A stretch of DNA of 54,493 nucleotides from Synechococcales cyanobacterium bin59.metabat.ball.084 (GTDB lineage: Bacteria; Cyanobacteriota; Cyanobacteriia; Cyanobacteriales; Chamaesiphonaceae): NCBI GenBank assembly GCA_013297675.1, contig JAAFHZ010000013.1, positions 1 to 54,493 on the forward strand, written 5' to 3'. Numbering within the stretch: position 1 is the stretch's first letter; every line of letters begins with the position of its first letter. Below are positions 17,157-27,044 of this stretch, in pieces. Both the position numbers and the translations under genes were made by a program. The notes under the pieces are model-generated. The model had not been told where the DNA came from. It did no database searches and worked only from the letters and a program-made list of their open reading frames with translations.

Positions 17157-17756
17157 ATGCCAGACAACATCGAAATTTATGTAAGCACTGATATCGAAGC
17201 TGATGGGCCCATTCCTGGCCCCCATTCCATGATTAGTTTTGCCTCAGCCGCCTTCAGTGCTGATCAACAATTACTCGATACTTTTAGCGCTAACTTAGAA
17301 ACTCTCCCAGGAGCAGTAGGACATCCCGACACCATGGCCTGGTGGGCAGGTCAATCCGTTGCCTGGGCGGCCAGCCGCCAAAATTTACAAAGTCCCGCCG
17401 CTGCCATGCAGCAATATTATGACTGGCTGCAATCACTGCCCGGTCAACCAGTATTTGTGGGCTACCCGGCAGCCTTTGATTTTATGTTTATTGAGTGGTA
17501 TTTAATCAACTTTGTAGGTAAAAGTCCTTTTCAGCACTCTGCCCTAGATATTCGCTCTTATGCCATGGCCTATTTGCAACAGCCCTACACTCGATCGGGT
17601 AAAAAGGCTCTGCCAGTGGAGTGGCTCGAAGGCTTACCACTAACTCACGAAGCCCTCGATGACGCTATTCAGCAAGGAAGACTGTTTGGTAATTTGCTCC
17701 GGGCAAATACCAAACAGTCTCAAACACCGGCTAACGAATCACCGGAGCATCACTAA
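17157..17756 (+). CDS. DEDDh-type 3'-5' exonuclease
   Basis: The 199-residue protein has the exonuclease (DnaQ-like) motifs: ExoI '[12 protein letters not shown]', ExoII '[13 protein letters not shown]', and ExoIII '[12 protein letters not shown]' with the catalytic His and Asp. The fold removes nucleotides from 3' ends of DNA or RNA; the substrate cannot be inferred. It begins 22 bp after the usher stop and may be co-transcribed with the pilus genes by position only. Its last 26 nt overlap, tail to tail, the gene on the opposite strand. Confidence 0.85.
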   Translation: MPDNIEIYVSTDIEADGPIPGPHSMISFASAAFSADQQLLDTFSANLETLPGAVGHPDTMAWWAGQSVAWAASRQNLQSPAAAMQQYYDWLQSLPGQPVFVGYPAAFDFMFIEWYLINFVGKSPFQHSALDIRSYAMAYLQQPYTRSGKKALPVEWLEGLPLTHEALDDAIQQGRLFGNLLRANTKQSQTPANESPEHH

Positions 17757-19083
17757 CCTGGTCAATATAGTCTCTGATAGCAGGAATGCCGTTCATTTTC
17801 TCATAAAAGAAATTGTTGACGATTTTCATCACTTCATCCCGCGCGATCTCTACCTCTTCGCCTAAGGGCTGATCAGGAGCCTGACGGCACAGGTGGCGAT
17901 ACAAGCGCAGCATGGGCTTGACTACTGCCAACTCTTCTTCGCCGCTTAAGGCTGCTATTACCCGCAAAATCATTTGCTCGGCTTCATCTAAAATACTCTC
18001 CAAGTCAAAGATGGTGGCGCGATCTCGGGCATCTTGGATGGTTTCGATCAGGGCATGAATTTGATACAGCATAGCCGCCGGTTCATCAAACAGCTCCCGC
18101 AAAAAAGCCGCTTCTTCATAGTGGCCATCTAGCCGAAAAATATTGTAGAGCCGCTTAGCCGCTTTACCGTAGTTAGTATGACCTTCTTGAGTGTAATTTT
18201 TGACCTCACCTTGCAGACGGGCAATATAGGTTTCCATGTTATCTGGAGAGGCAAACTTCATTAGCTTACTCACCACTGCCGCCGATTCTGGCTGTAAGTA
18301 TACTTCTTGATAATAGCCATCTAAATAACCATCCAGAGAGATAATATTGCCATCAGGACTCTCCCAGGTAATATCTAAAACATTACTAGCATTGGTTAGT
18401 TGACCTCTAATCGAATCGGCTACCACCCAATTGAGTCCGCACCAGCCCGGGTTATGGGCAACTTCATCCCAAGTAATAATCACCGGATTTCCCTGTTCGT
18501 CTACGGCGGCAATTTGGCCAGCAACCACTTCATCTGGTTGCCAGACAATCAACCAGCCTGCTCGTTTGCGCTTATCGCCTCGCATCACGGTAGATGGATA
18601 GCAGCCAAATTTTAGTTCAATCAATTGGTAGTTGCTACCAGATAAGAAAGCTAATGCTTTTTTGCGCATTTCACGCGCAAAGATTTTGCAACATTCTTCC
18701 CGAGTTGGGGCAATAATGTTAATCCGCTCAAAGAAATCACAGTCTCCCGGATATACCTGCATCCGAGACTGGGCAGCAGAGCCAGAGATAGACAAGGCTG
18801 TTTCCATCACCCCAGGAATATCTTCAAACTCGACTATTTTGCCGATCGATCGCAATCTGGCCACATCCTGAGGATCGAAATCTGCCATGGTCACTTGATG
18901 ACCAAAAATACCGGTTTCATCGTCGGCTACGATGTTGTCGTCGCCGGTAGATTCATTGATCGATTTTAGCCAGCGCTCCAGTTCTTGCTCGTTGAGCTGT
19001 ACCCCCAACCGATCGGCTGATTGCAAAACTCGATCGCGAACATCTGGATTTTGGTCGGCTTTTTGATAAGTGGAATTTGTCAT
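17731..19083 (-). CDS. Unrecognised protein with a nucleotidyltransferase-like motif
   Basis: I do not recognise the family of this 450-residue protein. Residues 101-116 read G-S then eleven residues then D-C-D ('[19 protein letters not shown]'), which fits the polymerase-beta nucleotidyltransferase signature G-S-x(9-13)-D-x-D. '[20 protein letters not shown]' and '[16 protein letters not shown]' follow as a beta-rich section, and the last 170 residues are predicted helical. No signal or membrane segment is seen. The gene is convergent with the exonuclease and overlaps it by 26 nt. The nucleotidyltransferase reading rests on one motif only. Confidence 0.55.
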   Translation of the reverse strand: MTNSTYQKADQNPDVRDRVLQSADRLGVQLNEQELERWLKSINESTGDDNIVADDETGIFGHQVTMADFDPQDVARLRSIGKIVEFEDIPGVMETALSISGSAAQSRMQVYPGDCDFFERINIIAPTREECCKIFAREMRKKALAFLSGSNYQLIELKFGCYPSTVMRGDKRKRAGWLIVWQPDEVVAGQIAAVDEQGNPVIITWDEVAHNPGWCGLNWVVADSIRGQLTNASNVLDITWESPDGNIISLDGYLDGYYQEVYLQPESAAVVSKLMKFASPDNMETYIARLQGEVKNYTQEGHTNYGKAAKRLYNIFRLDGHYEEAAFLRELFDEPAAMLYQIHALIETIQDARDRATIFDLESILDEAEQMILRVIAALSGEEELAVVKPMLRLYRHLCRQAPDQPLGEEVEIARDEVMKIVNNFFYEKMNGIPAIRDYIDQVSDAPVIR

Positions 19084-19258
19084 GATTGAGCACCTCAGAT
19101 ATGCAGTGTTTTTGATCAGTTCAAAATAAATTGATAGTAAACAAAGATATTAGCAACTCACGGATCAAAATTAGCTGAAATAAATATTTCTTAAATAATT
19201 AGATGGTAATTTGCCCCAAATTTGTTTCGGGGCATCTTGACCTCAAATTTTTTCCTCA

Positions 19259-19289
19259 CCAAAAACGGGACAGATCAAAGACTGTCCCG
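19259..19289 (-). terminator. Rho-independent terminator of the DUF2949 gene
   Basis: On the minus strand, CGGGACAG pairs with CTGTCCCG (19282-19289 with 19266-19273, 8 bp perfect) and is followed by a run of five T. It lies about 30 bp after the DUF2949 stop codon. Confidence 0.85.
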
Positions 19290-19320
19290 CTTAATTATTT
19301 TTAATGTTATGCCTAATATA

Positions 19321-19518
19321 TCAAGAAGCCTTGTCTAGCCAATCATATATTTGGTTGAGCTGCTCGATCGTCACTAGGCCATACTGCCACAAGATCATTG
19401 GCAGAGGACCGGGATTTTCTTCCACTTGGCGCAGCGCAATATCCATCGATGCTGTAGAGATAGACAAATCTTCTTTGAGAAACCTGATTAATTTGGTTAA
19501 GTGGGTTGAGGCCATCAT
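19321..19518 (-). CDS. DUF2949 family protein
   Basis: This small cyanobacterial protein matches DUF2949: 'STHLTKLIRFLKEDLSIS' and 'NPGPLPMILWQYGLVTIEQL'. Function is unknown. An ideal GGAGG lies just upstream; the start that gives normal spacing (8 nt) is the ATG at 19518 (MMAST), giving 65 residues. The GTG/ATG codons at 19524-19527 touch the ribosome site and are unlikely. It has a ~400-nt structured leader driven by a near-consensus promoter. Confidence 0.85.
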   Translation of the reverse strand: MMASTHLTKLIRFLKEDLSISTASMDIALRQVEENPGPLPMILWQYGLVTIEQLNQIYDWLDKAS

Positions 19519-19918
19519 CGGCATCACCTCCTTTTATATGCTTTTACTATGGGTAGATATTTATCAGCTTGTTTAAACTTAGACTACAGAACCAACACTT
19601 TTGTGGTACATTCCGGAACCTTGGCTGAAATAGCCTGGGCACCGAGACCGCATTTTTGCTCAGGGTTTAACGTTTATTTCGATCGACCGTGCTTGATTGA
19701 AGCACAAGTGATCCCCAAAAAATGGTGAATAAACCGACCTGCATTGACCAAGTTATGTTGCCAAAAGCAGCACACCGGGTCGCTAGTTGGATAGATTTAT
19801 GAAGAATAACAATCAATAACTTAATCTATTATGGAGACCGCAGATCTGCCCTCCGTGAGATCACGGAATTAGATTTTAAAGATTGGTAAACAACTAAGTA
19901 AATTTATTTATGTAATGG
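19519..19918 (-). ncRNA. Long structured 5' leader or independent small RNA upstream of DUF2949
   Basis: Apart from the promoter, no ORF occupies this stretch. Starting from the promoter at 19925-19952, the transcript would first form a compact three-way element (19810-19885): outer CAATC/GATTG and AATCTA/TAGATT stems enclosing two hairpins, CCGTGA-ga-TCACGG (19853-19866) and the palindrome GCAGATCTGC (19840-19849). Further on come GTGCTT-gattg-AAGCAC (19689-19705) and GGCT-gaaat-AGCC. I do not recognise a known RNA family. It could be a regulatory leader for the small gene downstream or a processed sRNA. Confidence 0.4.
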
Positions 19919-19924
19919 AAAGAA

Positions 19925-19952
19925 ATTATAACACTTGAGCTTCTGCTGTCAA
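19925..19952 (-). promoter_or_regulatory. Consensus sigma-70-type promoter
   Basis: Reading the minus strand: TTGACA (19947-19952), a 16-nt spacer, and TATAAT (19925-19930). Both hexamers match the consensus perfectly, which is uncommon in cyanobacterial intergenic DNA. Transcription would start near 19918 and run toward the DUF2949 gene. Confidence 0.7.
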
Positions 19953-20142
19953 TAGTAGCGATCCCCGAAATAGCAAATCTGTAACCGATCGATCATTTTA
20001 TCCGGGTTAAACCCATTATTGGCAAGGATCATAAGTAATAACACTCAAAATTTTCGCTAAAATCCAACATTTCGTAATTTTACGAAATCTGCTTAAAACT
20101 TATCTAAATCTTCATTGCTAATCAGTCAGTAATATTGCGCAG

Positions 20143-20173
20143 AAAAAAGCCGGACATGAATTTCACATCCGGC
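20143..20173 (-). terminator. Terminator of the petC-petA operon
   Basis: On the minus strand GCCGGA...TCCGGC forms a hairpin (20149-20154 with 20168-20173) followed by six T. It lies 27 bp past the petA stop codon. Confidence 0.85.
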
Positions 20174-20199
20174 CAGTAAACCAATTGGAATGAATTAAC

Positions 20200-21156
20200 T
20201 TAGAATTCTAGTTCAGCAGCTTGGACTCGTTCTACCTGCTTCTTCTTCAAAACCAAGAAGATTTGAGAAAGCATAATCATGGTTACGAAAGCCACCAAGC
20301 CGTAGATGCGGTTGGGGTTCTGTAAGACAATCTCGGAGTCTTTTTGACCAAAGCCACCCACGTTAGGATTGTTAGTCAAAGCTTGGCCAGCAGCTACAGT
20401 GTCACCAGCAGCTACCAACAGGGTGGGGCCAGCAGGAATCTTGGTTACTACCGCATCACCAGTAGCAGGCTGAATGGTAACTTCGCTTAAGCCAGCATCA
20501 CCAGCAGTAATTGAGGAGACAGTACCAGCGATCGCGGTGCTATAGACCGAGTTATTGCTTTTTTCACCGGTCGGATAAACCTGACCACGACCACGGTTGC
20601 CGCCAACGTGGATAGGATACTTACCAAAGTAAATGCCTTTATCGGTAGCAGGGTTAGGAGAAAGAATAGGGAAGATGATTTCTTCGTATTGGTCGCCAGG
20701 TAAAGGGCCAATAATTACGGTGTTTTCTTTGCCTTCACCGTAGGGTTGATAATACAAGCCCTGAATCTTTTCCTTCATTTCAGCAGGAATACGGTCTTCA
20801 GGAGCAATTTTAAAGCCATCAGGCAGCATTAACACGGCTCCGACGTTTAAGGGGCCTTTAGTACCGTCAGCAGTGACCTGTTGAACGCTGTGGTCGTAAG
20901 GTAGTTTTACTACTGCTTCAAATACAGTGTCGGGCAATACCGACTGAGGAACTTCGATTTGGGTGGGCTTAGCAGCTAAGTGGCAGTTGGCACACACAAT
21001 GCGACCTGTTGGTTCGCGGGGAGTTTCGGGATAGGTTTGTTGTGCCCAAAAAGGATACGCCTGCGCCGGTTGAGGCGTAAAGGCTAGCAGGCCGATACCG
21101 GCCAGCAGTACCAAGACAGATCTAGCGATCGACTGGTAAATAATAGATAACTTCAT
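20200..21156 (-). CDS. petA: Apocytochrome f
   Basis: The 318-residue precursor of cytochrome f of the cytochrome b6f complex. A signal peptide ends at 'AQA', giving the mature N-terminal Tyr ('[19 protein letters not shown]') that ligates the heme iron; the heme-binding motif 'CANCH' follows. The lumenal domain ('[14 protein letters not shown]', '[18 protein letters not shown]') is complete, and a single C-terminal membrane helix '[20 protein letters not shown]' anchors it in the thylakoid. It transfers electrons to plastocyanin or cytochrome c6. It lies downstream of petC on the same strand, the usual cyanobacterial operon. Confidence 0.97.
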   Translation of the reverse strand: MKLSIIYQSIARSVLVLLAGIGLLAFTPQPAQAYPFWAQQTYPETPREPTGRIVCANCHLAAKPTQIEVPQSVLPDTVFEAVVKLPYDHSVQQVTADGTKGPLNVGAVLMLPDGFKIAPEDRIPAEMKEKIQGLYYQPYGEGKENTVIIGPLPGDQYEEIIFPILSPNPATDKGIYFGKYPIHVGGNRGRGQVYPTGEKSNNSVYSTAIAGTVSSITAGDAGLSEVTIQPATGDAVVTKIPAGPTLLVAAGDTVAAGQALTNNPNVGGFGQKDSEIVLQNPNRIYGLVAFVTMIMLSQIFLVLKKKQVERVQAAELEF

Positions 21157-21195
21157 TGTTTAAAGAGTAAATTAAGGTCTACAAAATAGGAGCTG

Positions 21196-21735
21196 TTATG
21201 CCCACCAAGCAGGTGAACCATCACGGAAGTCATCTTCAGTCCAAGGGGTGAGAGAAACTTTGTCTTCGACAACTGCGGCATGTGCCAAGGGTAAAGATTT
21301 TGGTGCCGGACCGCGCACCATTTTACCGGTGGTATCGTACTGCGAGCCGTGGCAAGGGCACATAAATTTGTTTTCGGCACCATTCCAGGGCACTACGCAG
21401 CCTAGGTGAGTACAAATAGCATTGATACCGTAATCCAATACGGTGCCATCACCGACTACGATGTAGGTAGGATCGCCTTTTAAGCCTTGGGTCAAAGCTC
21501 GATCGCCTTTCTGCTTACCAGCGATGAATTGGCTAACCAAGACATCATTGCCGCTAGCATCTTTGGCGGTAGCACCGCCACCCGCAGCACCGCTCGCAGG
21601 CGGCACGAAGTAGCTAATGAAAGGAAACGCGCCACCGAGCACTGTCCCGGTGATCGTACCAAATGTTAAAAGGTTCATGAATTGGCGACGACCAAGATCT
21701 GGTACGTCACTGGAGCCAGCAGAAAGTTGAGCCAT
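21196..21735 (-). CDS. petC: Rieske iron-sulfur subunit of cytochrome b6f
   Basis: The 179-residue Rieske protein has its N-terminal membrane anchor ('[20 protein letters not shown]', with an RR pair typical of Tat-exported Rieske proteins) and the two cluster-binding motifs 'CTHLGC' and 'CPCHGS' with all Cys and His ligands. It accepts electrons from plastoquinol and passes them to cytochrome f. It starts the petC-petA operon; 39 bp separate the two genes. Confidence 0.97.
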   Translation of the reverse strand: MAQLSAGSSDVPDLGRRQFMNLLTFGTITGTVLGGAFPFISYFVPPASGAAGGGATAKDASGNDVLVSQFIAGKQKGDRALTQGLKGDPTYIVVGDGTVLDYGINAICTHLGCVVPWNGAENKFMCPCHGSQYDTTGKMVRGPAPKSLPLAHAAVVEDKVSLTPWTEDDFRDGSPAWWA

Positions 21736-21877
21736 GACTTAAATTTTGTTGAATGTATGATTAATGTATAGGGGCTGATAGCTAACATATTGAGTCATTA
21801 TGCCATTTTTTTGCAGCCCAGAGAACAACCAAATGAATCGCTTTTTGTTCTGAGTATCTTAAATAGGAGAATCATCA

Positions 21878-22189
21878 GTGTTAACCGGAGCAGATCTACG
21901 CCAGCTTATTATCGCCAAGTGGAGCTACTCCTACGATGTGCAGTTGCGCAAACAGCCCAATAAAATTTACTTACAGATAATGTGGCGCTATCTAGAGCAA
22001 GTCTCGTTTCCGCTGTCGGAGCAAGAATACGACGAGCACCTGGAGACGATCGCTAACTACCTCAATGCCATGGGTGCCACCCAGCAGGTGATGGACTTTA
22101 TTGAGACGACCAAAGAAAAACCCCGGTTGGGCAAGGCCGTCTGTCTTGCGATCGAACTGGGAGATCGGGCTTCGGAGTGGATTTTATAA
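21878..22189 (+). CDS. DUF3067 family protein
   Basis: The 103-residue soluble protein matches the cyanobacterial/plastid DUF3067 family ('GADLRQLIIAKWSYSYDVQL', 'YLQIMWRYLEQVSFPLSE', 'KPRLGKAVCLAIELG'). The gene is divergent from petC, an arrangement commonly seen in cyanobacteria, which makes a link to b6f assembly tempting but unproven from this sequence. It ends 5 bp before the convergent lpxC stop codon. An AGGAGA ribosome site precedes the start, where GTG is used (21878). Confidence 0.8.
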   Translation: MLTGADLRQLIIAKWSYSYDVQLRKQPNKIYLQIMWRYLEQVSFPLSEQEYDEHLETIANYLNAMGATQQVMDFIETTKEKPRLGKAVCLAIELGDRASEWIL

Positions 22190-22194
22190 TGTGT

Positions 22195-23022
22195 TTAGAA
22201 TCCAGCCGATCGCAGATGTTGAGCCAGTTTGGTATGCAGATCGTGACTGGCCTTGTAGGCAATAAAATGTGCCCGAGGCAAGGTGCCCAGCAAGCTTAAG
22301 TCACCAATTAAATCCAGCATTTTGTGGCGGACTGGTTCATCGGCAAAGCGCAGCGGCGGATTGATCCAGCGGTCTTGATCACACACTAAGGCATTTTCTA
22401 AGCTGCCCCCTTTAATTAAACCGGCCTGCTGCAATTGTTCAATCTGATGCGCTAAACCAAAAGTCCGGGCTGGAGCGATGGCATCTCCGAAGCTTTCTCT
22501 ATTGGGCTGCCAACTAAACCACTGATTACCGATCGGCTTTAAGTCAAAATCTATCCCATAGGTAAACCGCAGTTCTGGTGAAGGAATCGCGGCTACGAAC
22601 TGATCGCCCTGGTGAATCCAAATTGCTTCAGTGACTGGCTCCCCGATCGACATTTCAACCGCCATTCCGGCATTTTGAATAGCCTCTACCCACAGCTTGG
22701 CCGATCCATCTAACAACGGCACTTCTAAGCCATCAATTTCAATCTGGGCATCCTGCACACCCAAAGCGGTCAAACTAGCCAATAAATGTTCTACGGTGCG
22801 GATACTGGCTTTGCCGGACTGCAATTCGGTAGATAAAGTGGTGGTATGAACAGATTCAATCACTGCCGGAATTATGGGAGCATCAGGCAAGTCAGTACGT
22901 ATAAAAAACCGTCCACTGCCCACAGGAGCCGGATAAATTTTAACCGTGGTTTGGTGGCCAGAATGTAGACCAATACCGGAGATTTCTATACCGGTGGAAG
23001 AAAAAGATGCTGCTGGGGTCAT
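22195..23022 (-). CDS. lpxC: UDP-3-O-acyl-N-acetylglucosamine deacetylase
   Basis: The 275-residue enzyme carries out the first committed step of lipid A synthesis. Zinc-binding and catalytic motifs are visible: '[10 protein letters not shown]' near the N-terminus, 'TVEHLLASL' (zinc His), '[14 protein letters not shown]', and '[20 protein letters not shown]' with the second zinc His/Asp, then 'SHDLHTKLA'. The length is normal for cyanobacterial LpxC. It lies downstream of a small coiled-coil gene and nadK on the same strand. Confidence 0.95.
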   Translation of the reverse strand: MTPAASFSSTGIEISGIGLHSGHQTTVKIYPAPVGSGRFFIRTDLPDAPIIPAVIESVHTTTLSTELQSGKASIRTVEHLLASLTALGVQDAQIEIDGLEVPLLDGSAKLWVEAIQNAGMAVEMSIGEPVTEAIWIHQGDQFVAAIPSPELRFTYGIDFDLKPIGNQWFSWQPNRESFGDAIAPARTFGLAHQIEQLQQAGLIKGGSLENALVCDQDRWINPPLRFADEPVRHKMLDLIGDLSLLGTLPRAHFIAYKASHDLHTKLAQHLRSAGF

Positions 23023-23037
23023 GGTATTAACATTTTG

Positions 23038-23391
23038 CTAAGGCTTTTCTATGAGATCAACTCGCTGATTGGTGTATCGAAGTTCTTGGATCAAAACATT
23101 GAATCGCTGATCAGATTCTTCCTGGCGCTCAATCATGGTGGCAATCCGATCTTCCGATAGCTGAATCTGGCGCTGTTGATTTAACAGAATTGCCTCTAGT
23201 CTTTCTTGGGAAGCATTAAAACGACGCTCAAACTCCTGCTGACGGCGATCAACTTCTTGCAAAGAATTATTTAAAACTTGCTGAAACTCATTAAACTGCT
23301 GCTGCTGAAGCAGCATACTCTCAGACAAAATTCGCTGAGTCTCCGCGAGAAAGGAGATGGATTCTTTAATATCTCTGATTTCTTCAGACAT
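23038..23391 (-). CDS. Small coiled-coil protein
   Basis: The protein is almost entirely one coiled coil with many Gln/Glu/Arg residues ('FNEFQQVLNNSLQEVDRRQQ', 'LLNQQRQIQLSEDRIATM'). I prefer the ATG at 23391 (MSEEIRDIKE, 117 residues) because the 20 residues from the alternative start at 23451 are not charged or helical like the rest. Such short coiled-coil ORFs are widespread in cyanobacteria and have no known function. It sits 15 bp upstream of lpxC and 9 bp downstream of nadK if the longer start is used, so it is probably co-transcribed with both. Confidence 0.65.
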   Translation of the reverse strand: MSEEIRDIKESISFLAETQRILSESMLLQQQQFNEFQQVLNNSLQEVDRRQQEFERRFNASQERLEAILLNQQRQIQLSEDRIATMIERQEESDQRFNVLIQELRYTNQRVDLIEKP

Positions 23392-23460
23392 AGGATTAAG
23401 GATCAGAAGTTTACATCTGCTCCCAGTATAGCTGAGAAGATTCAGAATCATGAAACCTGT

Positions 23461-24378
23461 TCAAGGTAATTCTACTGAAGCGGGTTTAGCAATGTGGGGC
23501 AAACCCCAACCCAACTTTTCACGCAATACTCGGAAAAATTCTGGAGCCTGCAAACGAATAAACTTGGCTGGGTAGGTCGATCGATTAACCAACACTCGAT
23601 ACTCTGGCTGAATAAAACAGCCCCCATTGCCATCTACTACCATAATTAACCGAGTAGGATTAGCTGGATAAATTACCACTGGCTCAGTGTCAGAAAAAAC
23701 CAGCGCCCGTGAAGCCAAAGAATGGGGACAGATCGGCACCAACTGCAAAGCCGCTACTCCCGGCGCAATTACCGGACCACCAGCACTCAAAGAATAAGCA
23801 GTAGACCCAGTAGGTGTAGACAAAATAATGCCATCTGCCGCAATATCTACTGGTGCATGGTTGCCTACCTCAATTTCAAAGTGGCACATGCTCGTCAATG
23901 GCTCACGGTGAATCACCATTTCATTTAGACACAAGGCTTCCCAAAGCAATGTTTCATCTTGCTTGACCTGTACCGTCAGCATGGCTCGTTCTTCGATTTC
24001 ATACTGACCAGCGATCGCCAGGTCCAGAGCTGCTGGCAAATTGTTCACAAAAGTCTCGGTCAAAAAGCCCATGTGGCCAGTATTGACAGTTAAAGCAGGA
24101 ATTCCTAGGGGTGCCAACTGACGCAGGGCAGCCAAAACCGTACCATCACCACCCAGCACGATCGCAAACTTCATTGACCGATCAAAATCTGGTGGTACCA
24201 AAGACTCGATCGGGGTGTAGCTAGCGGTAGCTGAGGGATGGGCATAGCCCAAAATACCGCGCTTACCTTCAGCCATACAGACCTCCCAGCCCAATTCAAT
24301 AAATTTGTCTTGAATTTCGCGGGCTAGGCGGGTAGCAGTGGGCTTGCCTTCGTTATATATAATGCCAATCTTGGGCAC
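23461..24378 (-). CDS. nadK: NAD kinase
   Basis: The 305-residue protein is an ATP-NAD kinase that makes NADP. The family motifs are intact: '[17 protein letters not shown]' (GGDG, ATP/metal site), the 'LNEMVIHRE' segment (NE/D motif), and '[18 protein letters not shown]' (glycine-rich NAD-binding motif). Cyanobacteria usually carry two nadK paralogues; which one this is cannot be told. It heads a run of three co-oriented genes ending with lpxC. Confidence 0.95.
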   Translation of the reverse strand: MPKIGIIYNEGKPTATRLAREIQDKFIELGWEVCMAEGKRGILGYAHPSATASYTPIESLVPPDFDRSMKFAIVLGGDGTVLAALRQLAPLGIPALTVNTGHMGFLTETFVNNLPAALDLAIAGQYEIEERAMLTVQVKQDETLLWEALCLNEMVIHREPLTSMCHFEIEVGNHAPVDIAADGIILSTPTGSTAYSLSAGGPVIAPGVAALQLVPICPHSLASRALVFSDTEPVVIYPANPTRLIMVVDGNGGCFIQPEYRVLVNRSTYPAKFIRLQAPEFFRVLREKLGWGLPHIAKPASVELP

Positions 24379-24551
24379 GTTGGTACTCTGGCTCAGAATA
24401 ATTTTTTACACCTGTTGAGCATTAAGCATAATTACTTAAAGCCTTACCCCGTGGGGTATCGGTGCGGTTTAGCATCTAATAATTTTACCATGCTCTCGCA
24501 TGGCAAGGCGGAATGAGCACAACATTGAGTTAGCCGCAGCTCAGATCGAAC

Positions 24552-25538
24552 TTAATAGAAAACTTTTTTCTTCTTGCTTTTGTTCGATTTGGATTCTTTG
24601 AGCTTTTCTTTTTCGTACTCCAGTTCCCGCAGCTTCTTCACAATCCGACCGAAGTATTCTTGTAAATAAGCCTCGATCGTAGTGTTGTCTTTAGGGTCTA
24701 GTCCTAAAATTTGGTAAGTCTCGGTCATGTCGGCATTTAAGGGCTTGCCAGTGGCCAAAATTTCCGCAAAAGCTAGACGATCGGCAGAGTTCCAACTCCA
24801 CTCAAAGAAAGTCGCAAACTTACGTAAAGCTCCCAATACGCCCAATGGCACCTTTGTTACCTTGGCTTCTTTGCCAGACAGGCGCTCACAGAGACTAATA
24901 ATTTCGTTGCCACTCCAAGCTTTGTTACCAACTACTGGCAAGGTTTTACCGTTGGAGCCTTCTGCTGCCAGCGCCTTAACCACAAACCTGGCCACATCCT
25001 GAGAATCCATAAATGCAGTCGGGGCTACTTCACCGGCCATCCAGACTGCTTGGCCTTCCAGAATGGGGATAGCATATTGACCAATAATGCCCTGCAAAAA
25101 GCCGCAAGGACGCAAAATAGTGTAATTTAAGCCCGATTCGGCCAAGAACTTTTCAGTGCAGTACTTAATTTCCATCAAGGGCACCGATCGATATTTCTCC
25201 GCATCTAAGATCGAAAGAAATACATACTTCTCAATTTTGGCCGCGACTGCGGCCTGGATCAAATTAACTTTCCCATCCCAATCTACTTCTGTGATGCCCA
25301 AAGAATCAGTGGCTCTGGCCGTAGCAGTATCAATTACCTGGCTGACACCGACCATGGCTGCTTTCAATGTTTCTGGCTGACGCACATCCCCCAATACAAT
25401 TTCGGCACCCCACTCCTTGAGAAATGCTGCTTTTCTGGAACTTCTTACCAAGCAACGCACCTCATAGCCTTCATCTAGAGCGCGTCGGGCGATCTGTCTG
25501 CCCAAAGTACCGGTGGCACCGACGATTAGTAAAGTCAT
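24552..25538 (-). CDS. ycf39: Ycf39-type NAD(P)-binding photosystem II assembly factor
   Basis: The 328-residue atypical short-chain dehydrogenase starts with the nucleotide-binding motif 'LLIVGATGTLGRQIARRALD' and continues with 'YVFLSILDAEKYRSVPLMEI', 'YTILRPCGFLQGIIGQYAIP' and a C-terminal region characteristic of Ycf39. In cyanobacteria Ycf39 works with high-light-inducible proteins in delivering chlorophyll to newly made D1. The C-terminal tail is very lysine-rich ('KLKESKSNKSKKKKVFY'). It is the first of several minus-strand genes and is followed by 170 bp before nadK. Confidence 0.85.
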   Translation of the reverse strand: MTLLIVGATGTLGRQIARRALDEGYEVRCLVRSSRKAAFLKEWGAEIVLGDVRQPETLKAAMVGVSQVIDTATARATDSLGITEVDWDGKVNLIQAAVAAKIEKYVFLSILDAEKYRSVPLMEIKYCTEKFLAESGLNYTILRPCGFLQGIIGQYAIPILEGQAVWMAGEVAPTAFMDSQDVARFVVKALAAEGSNGKTLPVVGNKAWSGNEIISLCERLSGKEAKVTKVPLGVLGALRKFATFFEWSWNSADRLAFAEILATGKPLNADMTETYQILGLDPKDNTTIEAYLQEYFGRIVKKLRELEYEKEKLKESKSNKSKKKKVFY

Positions 25539-25723
25539 TTATTAAATATAGAGTTAAGTAATGTAAATCTTTCCCTCAAATATTAACAGAATTATTGTAA
25601 ATCGGAAACATAACGTTACACTTTCCTGCCGATTGCGCCTCTGACTGCTGATCTGGAGGTGGCTTCAAAATGAGATTCATCCTCAGAGACAGGCAATCAG
25701 AGAGAGACAATCAGAGGTGCAAA

Positions 25724-25834
25724 TTATTTTTTTTCTAAGACGGCTTGAGCCTTAAGAATGCCAAAGCCCAAGGCTAGGCCAACCAAGATCATGAAAAAAG
25801 GGATAGCAGCAACGGTTAAAATTTCAGCAAGCAT
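25724..25834 (-). CDS. petM: Cytochrome b6f subunit PetM-like
   Basis: This 36-residue ORF is a single-helix membrane protein: MLAEILTVAA then 'IPFFMILVGLALGFGILKAQ' and AVLEKK. The helix followed by 'LK(I/A)Q' fits PetM, the small subunit VII of the cytochrome b6f complex. It starts 38 bp from the divergent pdxA start. Identification rests on length, hydropathy and the C-terminal motif; another single-helix thylakoid subunit is possible but less likely. Confidence 0.65.
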   Translation of the reverse strand: MLAEILTVAAIPFFMILVGLALGFGILKAQAVLEKK

Positions 25835-25872
25835 CGATTTTATTAACTCCAGAATATATATAGGTACTGTCA

Positions 25873-26907
25873 TTGTCTCACAAAGATCGGTTGCGTTTAG
25901 CCATCACCCTCGGCGATCCAGCCGGAATTGGGCCAGAAGTTGTGCTGAAAGCTCTTGCTCCCGATATTTTGGCCTTGGCTGATATTACGGTGGTAGGCAG
26001 CAAACGCCTACTTCAACAGCATCATGGCTATTTGCAAGATTCTGCTCTGCTAGAAAAACGCAGTATTGCCGACCCGAGCAACCTGCAAATTTTGGATATT
26101 GCCCTAGATTCTCAAATTACCATCGGTCAGCCCAGCTCTGCCAGCGGAGCAGCCAGTTTTCGGTATTTACAAAGATCGATCGAACGCACCCTCGCCCAAG
26201 ATTTTGATGGCATTGTTACAGGTCCAATTTCTAAATCTGCCTGGAATGCTGCTGGACATGATTATCCCGGCCAGACAGAGCTGTTGGCTGAAATGTCTGG
26301 CTGTCCAGAGTTTGGCATGATGTTTGTGGGTCGATCGCCTCATACCAAATGGCAGTTACGGGCTTTATTGGCAACCACTCATATTCCACTGGTCACAGTC
26401 AGCGCTCAGTTAACTCCAGAGCTAATGAGCAGCAAGCTTCAGCTTTTAGTTAGATGTCTGGCTCAAGACTTTGCGATCGACAAACCGCATATTTGTATTG
26501 CTGGCTTGAATCCTCACAGCGGCGAAGGTGGTCAGTTAGGCCGGGAAGAGGTGGATTGGTTACAGAATTGGTTGCAGCAAGAGCAAACTCGTTATCCGCA
26601 AGTAAAGCTCACTGGCCTATTGCCTCCAGATACGATGTGGGTGGCTCCGGGACAGGCTTGGTTTGGTACGGGTCACAGCAAAGCCGCCGATGGATATTTG
26701 GCGCTGTACCATGACCAGGGTTTGATTCCGGTGAAATTGATGGCGTTCGATCGGGCAGTAAATACCACGATCGGCTTACCTTTTGTGCGCACGTCTCCCG
26801 ATCACGGTACGGCTTTTGATATTGCAGGTAAAAACCGCGCTGATGCAACCAGTATGCGCGAGGCAATTTTACTGGCAGTGGAGCTAATCAAGAAAAGAAA
26901 TGGGTGA
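25873..26907 (+). CDS. pdxA: 4-hydroxythreonine-4-phosphate dehydrogenase
   Basis: The 344-residue enzyme of vitamin B6 biosynthesis begins at a TTG ('[20 protein letters not shown]'). The PdxA signature '[12 protein letters not shown]' is at the N-terminus; metal-binding histidines are in 'TTHIPLVTV' and '[14 protein letters not shown]', and '[13 protein letters not shown]' closes the active site. The enzyme oxidises 4-phosphohydroxy-threonine. The stop codon (26905-26907) falls inside the acceptor stem of the convergent tRNA-Arg gene. Confidence 0.95.
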   Translation: MSHKDRLRLAITLGDPAGIGPEVVLKALAPDILALADITVVGSKRLLQQHHGYLQDSALLEKRSIADPSNLQILDIALDSQITIGQPSSASGAASFRYLQRSIERTLAQDFDGIVTGPISKSAWNAAGHDYPGQTELLAEMSGCPEFGMMFVGRSPHTKWQLRALLATTHIPLVTVSAQLTPELMSSKLQLLVRCLAQDFAIDKPHICIAGLNPHSGEGGQLGREEVDWLQNWLQQEQTRYPQVKLTGLLPPDTMWVAPGQAWFGTGHSKAADGYLALYHDQGLIPVKLMAFDRAVNTTIGLPFVRTSPDHGTAFDIAGKNRADATSMREAILLAVELIKKRNG

Positions 26908-26974
26908 AGAGGGACTCGAACCCCCGACCAGCTACTTAGAAGGTAGCTGCTCTATCCGGCTGAGCTATTCACCC
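26901..26974 (-). tRNA. tRNA-Arg (anticodon UCU)
   Basis: The minus strand folds as a full cloverleaf: acceptor stem GGGTGAA/TTCACCC (7 perfect pairs), D arm with AGCTCAGCCGGATAGAGC, anticodon stem GCTAC/GTAGC with loop CTTCTAA (anticodon TCT), and T arm containing GGTTCGAGTCC. CCA is not encoded. The first seven nucleotides of its 3' end overlap the end of pdxA. Confidence 0.95.
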
Positions 26975-27044
26975 CGGCGAACCACATTATAGCATCGGCA
27001 AATACTTTTGGTGCGACCGACTTCCAGATGCGTCTTATACGACC

